From the NCBI GenBank assembly GCA_030407005.1, contig JAUDYN010000006.1:806001-870000 (forward strand): 64,000 nucleotides of DNA, in the 5' to 3' direction. Positions 60,780 to 64,000 of the stretch are shown here, piece by piece (position 1 is the first letter of the stretch; each line of letters opens with the position of its first letter). The notes beneath the pieces are model-generated. The model worked only from the letters and a program-made list of their open reading frames with translations, searched no databases and was not told the origin of the DNA. The position numbers were made by a program, and so were the translations under genes. The DNA comes from Desarmillaria ectypa (lineage: Eukaryota; Basidiomycota; Agaricomycetes; Agaricales; Physalacriaceae).

Positions 60780-63700
60780 TCAATCTAAAGCTCCGTTCCC
60801 GTTGCAGTAATCAACATTTCCATTGGCCGGGTTTCCTGCCCACTGTGAGCAGAGAGATAATCAATTAACTTATGATGCACAATTTTACGACAAAAAACTC
60901 ACCGTAGGAAAGGGTTTCTCTGCGTTTGAGGCACCGAAAACCGCAAAAGAAAGAATAAAAATCATCACTTGCGCTCCCCCGTCCAAAGCGCCACCCAAAA
61001 TGTAGTTATACTTTCGATACCAAACAGGATGATATCTCCTTAACCAGAGCTGGGAGACAAGACCGACGATGATACAGGACGTGATCATCGACGTCTGACC
61101 ACTGCTCATCTTTGAGGAGTACTGGTATGCACTGTGTTTAGAGAAAGAAGTAATAACGAAAAGAGTGCGCACATAGTATATAATAGGTAGAATAATGCTG
61201 TCAACCTTAACTGGCCCTATGATGGGCCAGCGCTACCTCGTAAATCTGTAAGCTACTATTCTACACATGACGACGCACAACGCACCTTCCATATAAGCCA
61301 TTGGAAAAAGGTCGGGACCATCCCGATTAGCAAACCCAAAGGCACAATAAGGTACGGACCGCCGCGGCCATATAGTTGTTTAGCGAGAGACCATGTCACT
61401 GCGGCGCTGTTCAAACTCTGTAGAGTCTTGCCACTCCATACCGCCGTGCCTGATGGGTCCGTCAGGACCTCACGCTGTTCCTCGACAACGGAAATCATAA
61501 CCACTAAATTGTGTAGTTAGATACCGCAACCGAAACAAATTCGAAAACGTGGTTACCATAGTTGACGATTGCACCTAAAGGTTTGAAGGGTGAATCGACG
61601 GGATTGAATGTCAAGAACTACTAAAATCATACCAAGAAGAGTTCCCCAAACCTGGGTGAGGAACATGACGCGGGGAGGGACTTTGGTGTATTGGCCAATT
61701 TTCAAGTCACCAGCTAAATTGATGGACGTTGCTACGACATCATGACTCCACATTGAAAACTGGAGGAACCGTTAGAGAGGAAGAAACTGCTCGTTACACT
61801 GTCCATACGTAGAGATTCGCCACCGGTTTCCCCGGGTTGAGGACACCAGGAACCATCTTCATGAGTTGGTTCGTGGCCACGCCTGTTCCCATGCGTCCAT
61901 ATAAAAGGGTAGAGAATGGCTGATGGAGCGGAATGAGCACCAAGCGTGTCTTTCTTACTACATTTAGGAATTGCACCGTAATAAAGCCTCCCAGAATTAG
62001 GGCTATGATGTACGACCACCATGGTAGAGAGGTTTGCCCCTTGAGGACTACGATCAAACCTGTTGGTAAATACAGCTGATGCGTATGCACCGATACAAGT
62101 CTTCAAAGCCACCTACCTGTGAAGAATGAAAGTAGCAAGAGTGTGGCATACCACCACCAAGGTGCTTCTGCGTACTTCCGCATCGCCTGGAAATGGGGAT
62201 CAGGATGTGTCTTGTTACGCGATTGCTTGACGGCGTCCTGGGCATATGGTCCCCAGAAAAGAATAACGTGAGCAATAAGACCACCAATCTACAGCAACAT
62301 CAGTAGTCAATTCACTGCCGCTTTGAGATGTGTACCCCAAGATTGGCAGTTAGATTGGTCCATGCGTTTGAACCAGTCAGAGCCGGAAGGCCGACCTCAT
62401 CGAGCGCGGTTTGATTAAGGGTCCATTCAGAACCGAAGACGGCGGACTGCTGGTACACAGTCCCGTTTGATGAGAAAATGGCGGTCGACAGCATTGGGAA
62501 TGATTTTGACTATTGGGATACAAAAGATGTGAGCATCTGTATATGTGGAGAAAGGGAAATTGGATGGTACATTCCAAGTGTTGGAGTAATAGATTGCTGC
62601 GATGACGACGTAGCAGATGATATACCCAACCCAAGAATTCGCTGCCTCATGTCAACGAACGTAACACTTTGGGAACTGTGACCAACGTACCTTGTTGAAT
62701 AAGCGGTAAACACATATACCTGCCAACTGTTTCAGTAAGGGGTCATGCCGACCGGATAGTGCATACATTGACCCGATATACTGCCAGTCAAGTGACAGGT
62801 TAAGCAATCCAAGACCTTCATTACTACTGGCGCCACCAAAAATATTAGTGAAAACATCAACGGTCGCGCTCGATGCTTTTTGAGATGCAAGACAGAAGAC
62901 ACTGAAACCGTTAAGGAGCGGAAACATGTAGGACGGAATGACTTCGTAGATAAACATCCCGGTGAAAGCCGTCCAGAAAAGTTTGATTCTCTTCGTGTTG
63001 GCATGAATATCAAAGTGTAGGGCTAGTAAAGGTTCAATGATAGGCTGGGGTCATGAGAGGATATAGGGTTCACCCTGGAATACGGAGACGGTGGGCAGAT
63101 TCTACTATGCGATAAGAGCAGTGAAGAATAAAGAAGTGGTGGTACTTGCTTGCCAATATACCATCTCAGACGGATACACTGTGAGCGGCCGCAATACGCC
63201 GACAAGCCCCATGCTATTCATGAGGTGTTCGAGCGTAGTTTCATCGAGTAGAAGAAAGAGTATTCACCCAAAACAAGCTGTCGAAAAGGTTGCTAGGATA
63301 GCGGTTAACGCTTGTACGTTTGTGTCGTAGAACAACTACTAGACGTCATAAGCGATATACTAACAGACGTCAACCGTAGGCATACCCGCTGGACGGCAAA
63401 GTTGTTTACTGCCGTACTACCGTTAGCCGCGGTAGAAGCTATCAGAGTAGCCACGACATGCTGTAGGAGAAGATGAGGCCAGAAGATTCGAGACCTGGAA
63501 GTCGAGAGGTTGTAAACTCACCTCTTTCAGACCAAATGGACCGGGATTGATGAATTCGAGTGCCGGCGCCAGAATCTGTAGCCTGGTACCTTCCACCCAC
63601 GAGCGCTTGGGTAGAAAGGCGGCCCAAGCTGCCCCAATGCTATATAGGACCAAAAGCAGAAATACTGTCGACACAGACATTTGAACCGGCTTGAAGTTGT

Positions 63701-63997
63701 AGATCTAAACAGCGCACATGAATCGCCCAAGAAAGCATCATACGAAAGGCAATGACTTACCTGACAGAGAGCAGCACCCAATCCGGCGATGACTGTGCCC
63801 AAGAATAGTGACCGAAAAGTAAGAGCAGAGTCACCGTCATCTCGTACATCGACGACAAACCGGGAGACGTCTTGTCCGCTAGTCACGATGGCTTCATCAC
63901 TCAACTGGGATTTTTCAAAGTCGAACTCTTGATCATCGGAACCGATGGGTAGTTTCTCGTCCGAGTCGACCCCGACAGTGTCCGCTGATTTCTCCAT
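60780..63997 (-). CDS. OPT-family oligopeptide transporter
   Basis: Proton-coupled importer of small peptides or metal chelates, about 760 residues with 12-16 membrane helices and about 18 short introns. The start MEKSADTVGVDSDEKLP leads into SQLSDEAIV, VRDDGDSALTFRSLFLGTV and the first helix. The OPT hallmark NPGPFGLKE is present near 63525-63550. Later blocks include WKPY-like segments, GQYTKVPPRVMFLTQVWGTL, DPSGTAVWSGKTLQSLNSAA, RGGPYLIVPLGLLIGMVPTF and WYRKYNYILGGALDGGAQV. The C-terminus is WAGNPANGNVDYCNGNGALD, followed by the stop at 60780. The ATG at 63997 is three bases from the window end, so the promoter is outside. No lesion was noticed, but not every junction was checked. Confidence 0.9.
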
Positions 63998-64000
63998 GAC

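Overview
The window looks like nuclear DNA of a filamentous basidiomycete, most likely an Agaricomycete. Genes are split by many introns of about 47-60 nt with GT...AG ends. Several encoded families are typical of mushrooms and their relatives: a DUF6534-like multi-pass membrane protein, TKL-type and lineage-expanded kinases, a secreted GMC oxidoreductase, an M35 metalloprotease and a MYND-finger protein. I cannot name the genus. No rRNA, tRNA, CRISPR array or bacterial-type operon was seen. Exon boundaries were inferred by eye from reading frame, splice motifs and family knowledge.

Left part (1-25.7 kb): a decayed extended-SDR (NAD-dependent epimerase) pseudogene; a MARVEL-like membrane protein; a histidine phosphatase; a CsbD-like stress protein; condensin subunit CND1, convergent with PI4P 5-kinase MSS4; a MAPEG glutathione S-transferase; a PIN/auxin-efflux-type carrier, divergent from a protein-L-isoaspartate methyltransferase; a secreted GMC oxidoreductase; and a fungal perilipin. 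A stretch of about 3.3 kb with no supportable gene follows.

Middle (28.9-50 kb): separase (ESP1) with its His/Cys catalytic residues; a DUF6534-like protein; an NAD(P)-binding Rossmann protein; a MYND zinc-finger protein; and a full-length PDR-type ABC transporter.

Right part (50-64 kb): a small single-pass membrane protein; three broken kinase-like remnants (one a TKL kinase with a frameshift and a lost splice donor, the other two parts of one kinase-like family lying on opposite strands); an unrecognised small gene; a secreted M35 metalloprotease; the E2 enzyme RAD6; an apparently intact paralogue of the SDR pseudogene; a 172-bp inverted-repeat element (MITE); and an OPT oligopeptide transporter.

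The gene set mixes conserved housekeeping functions (condensin, separase, RAD6, MSS4, PCMT) with variable secretion, transport and detoxification genes. No single pathway links them. The most notable observations are the MITE with a perfect 4-bp target duplication, the duplicated SDR pair bracketing the window, the kinase graveyard, a candidate 4-nt microexon in the GMC gene, and a RAD6 start codon isolated on its own coding exon.
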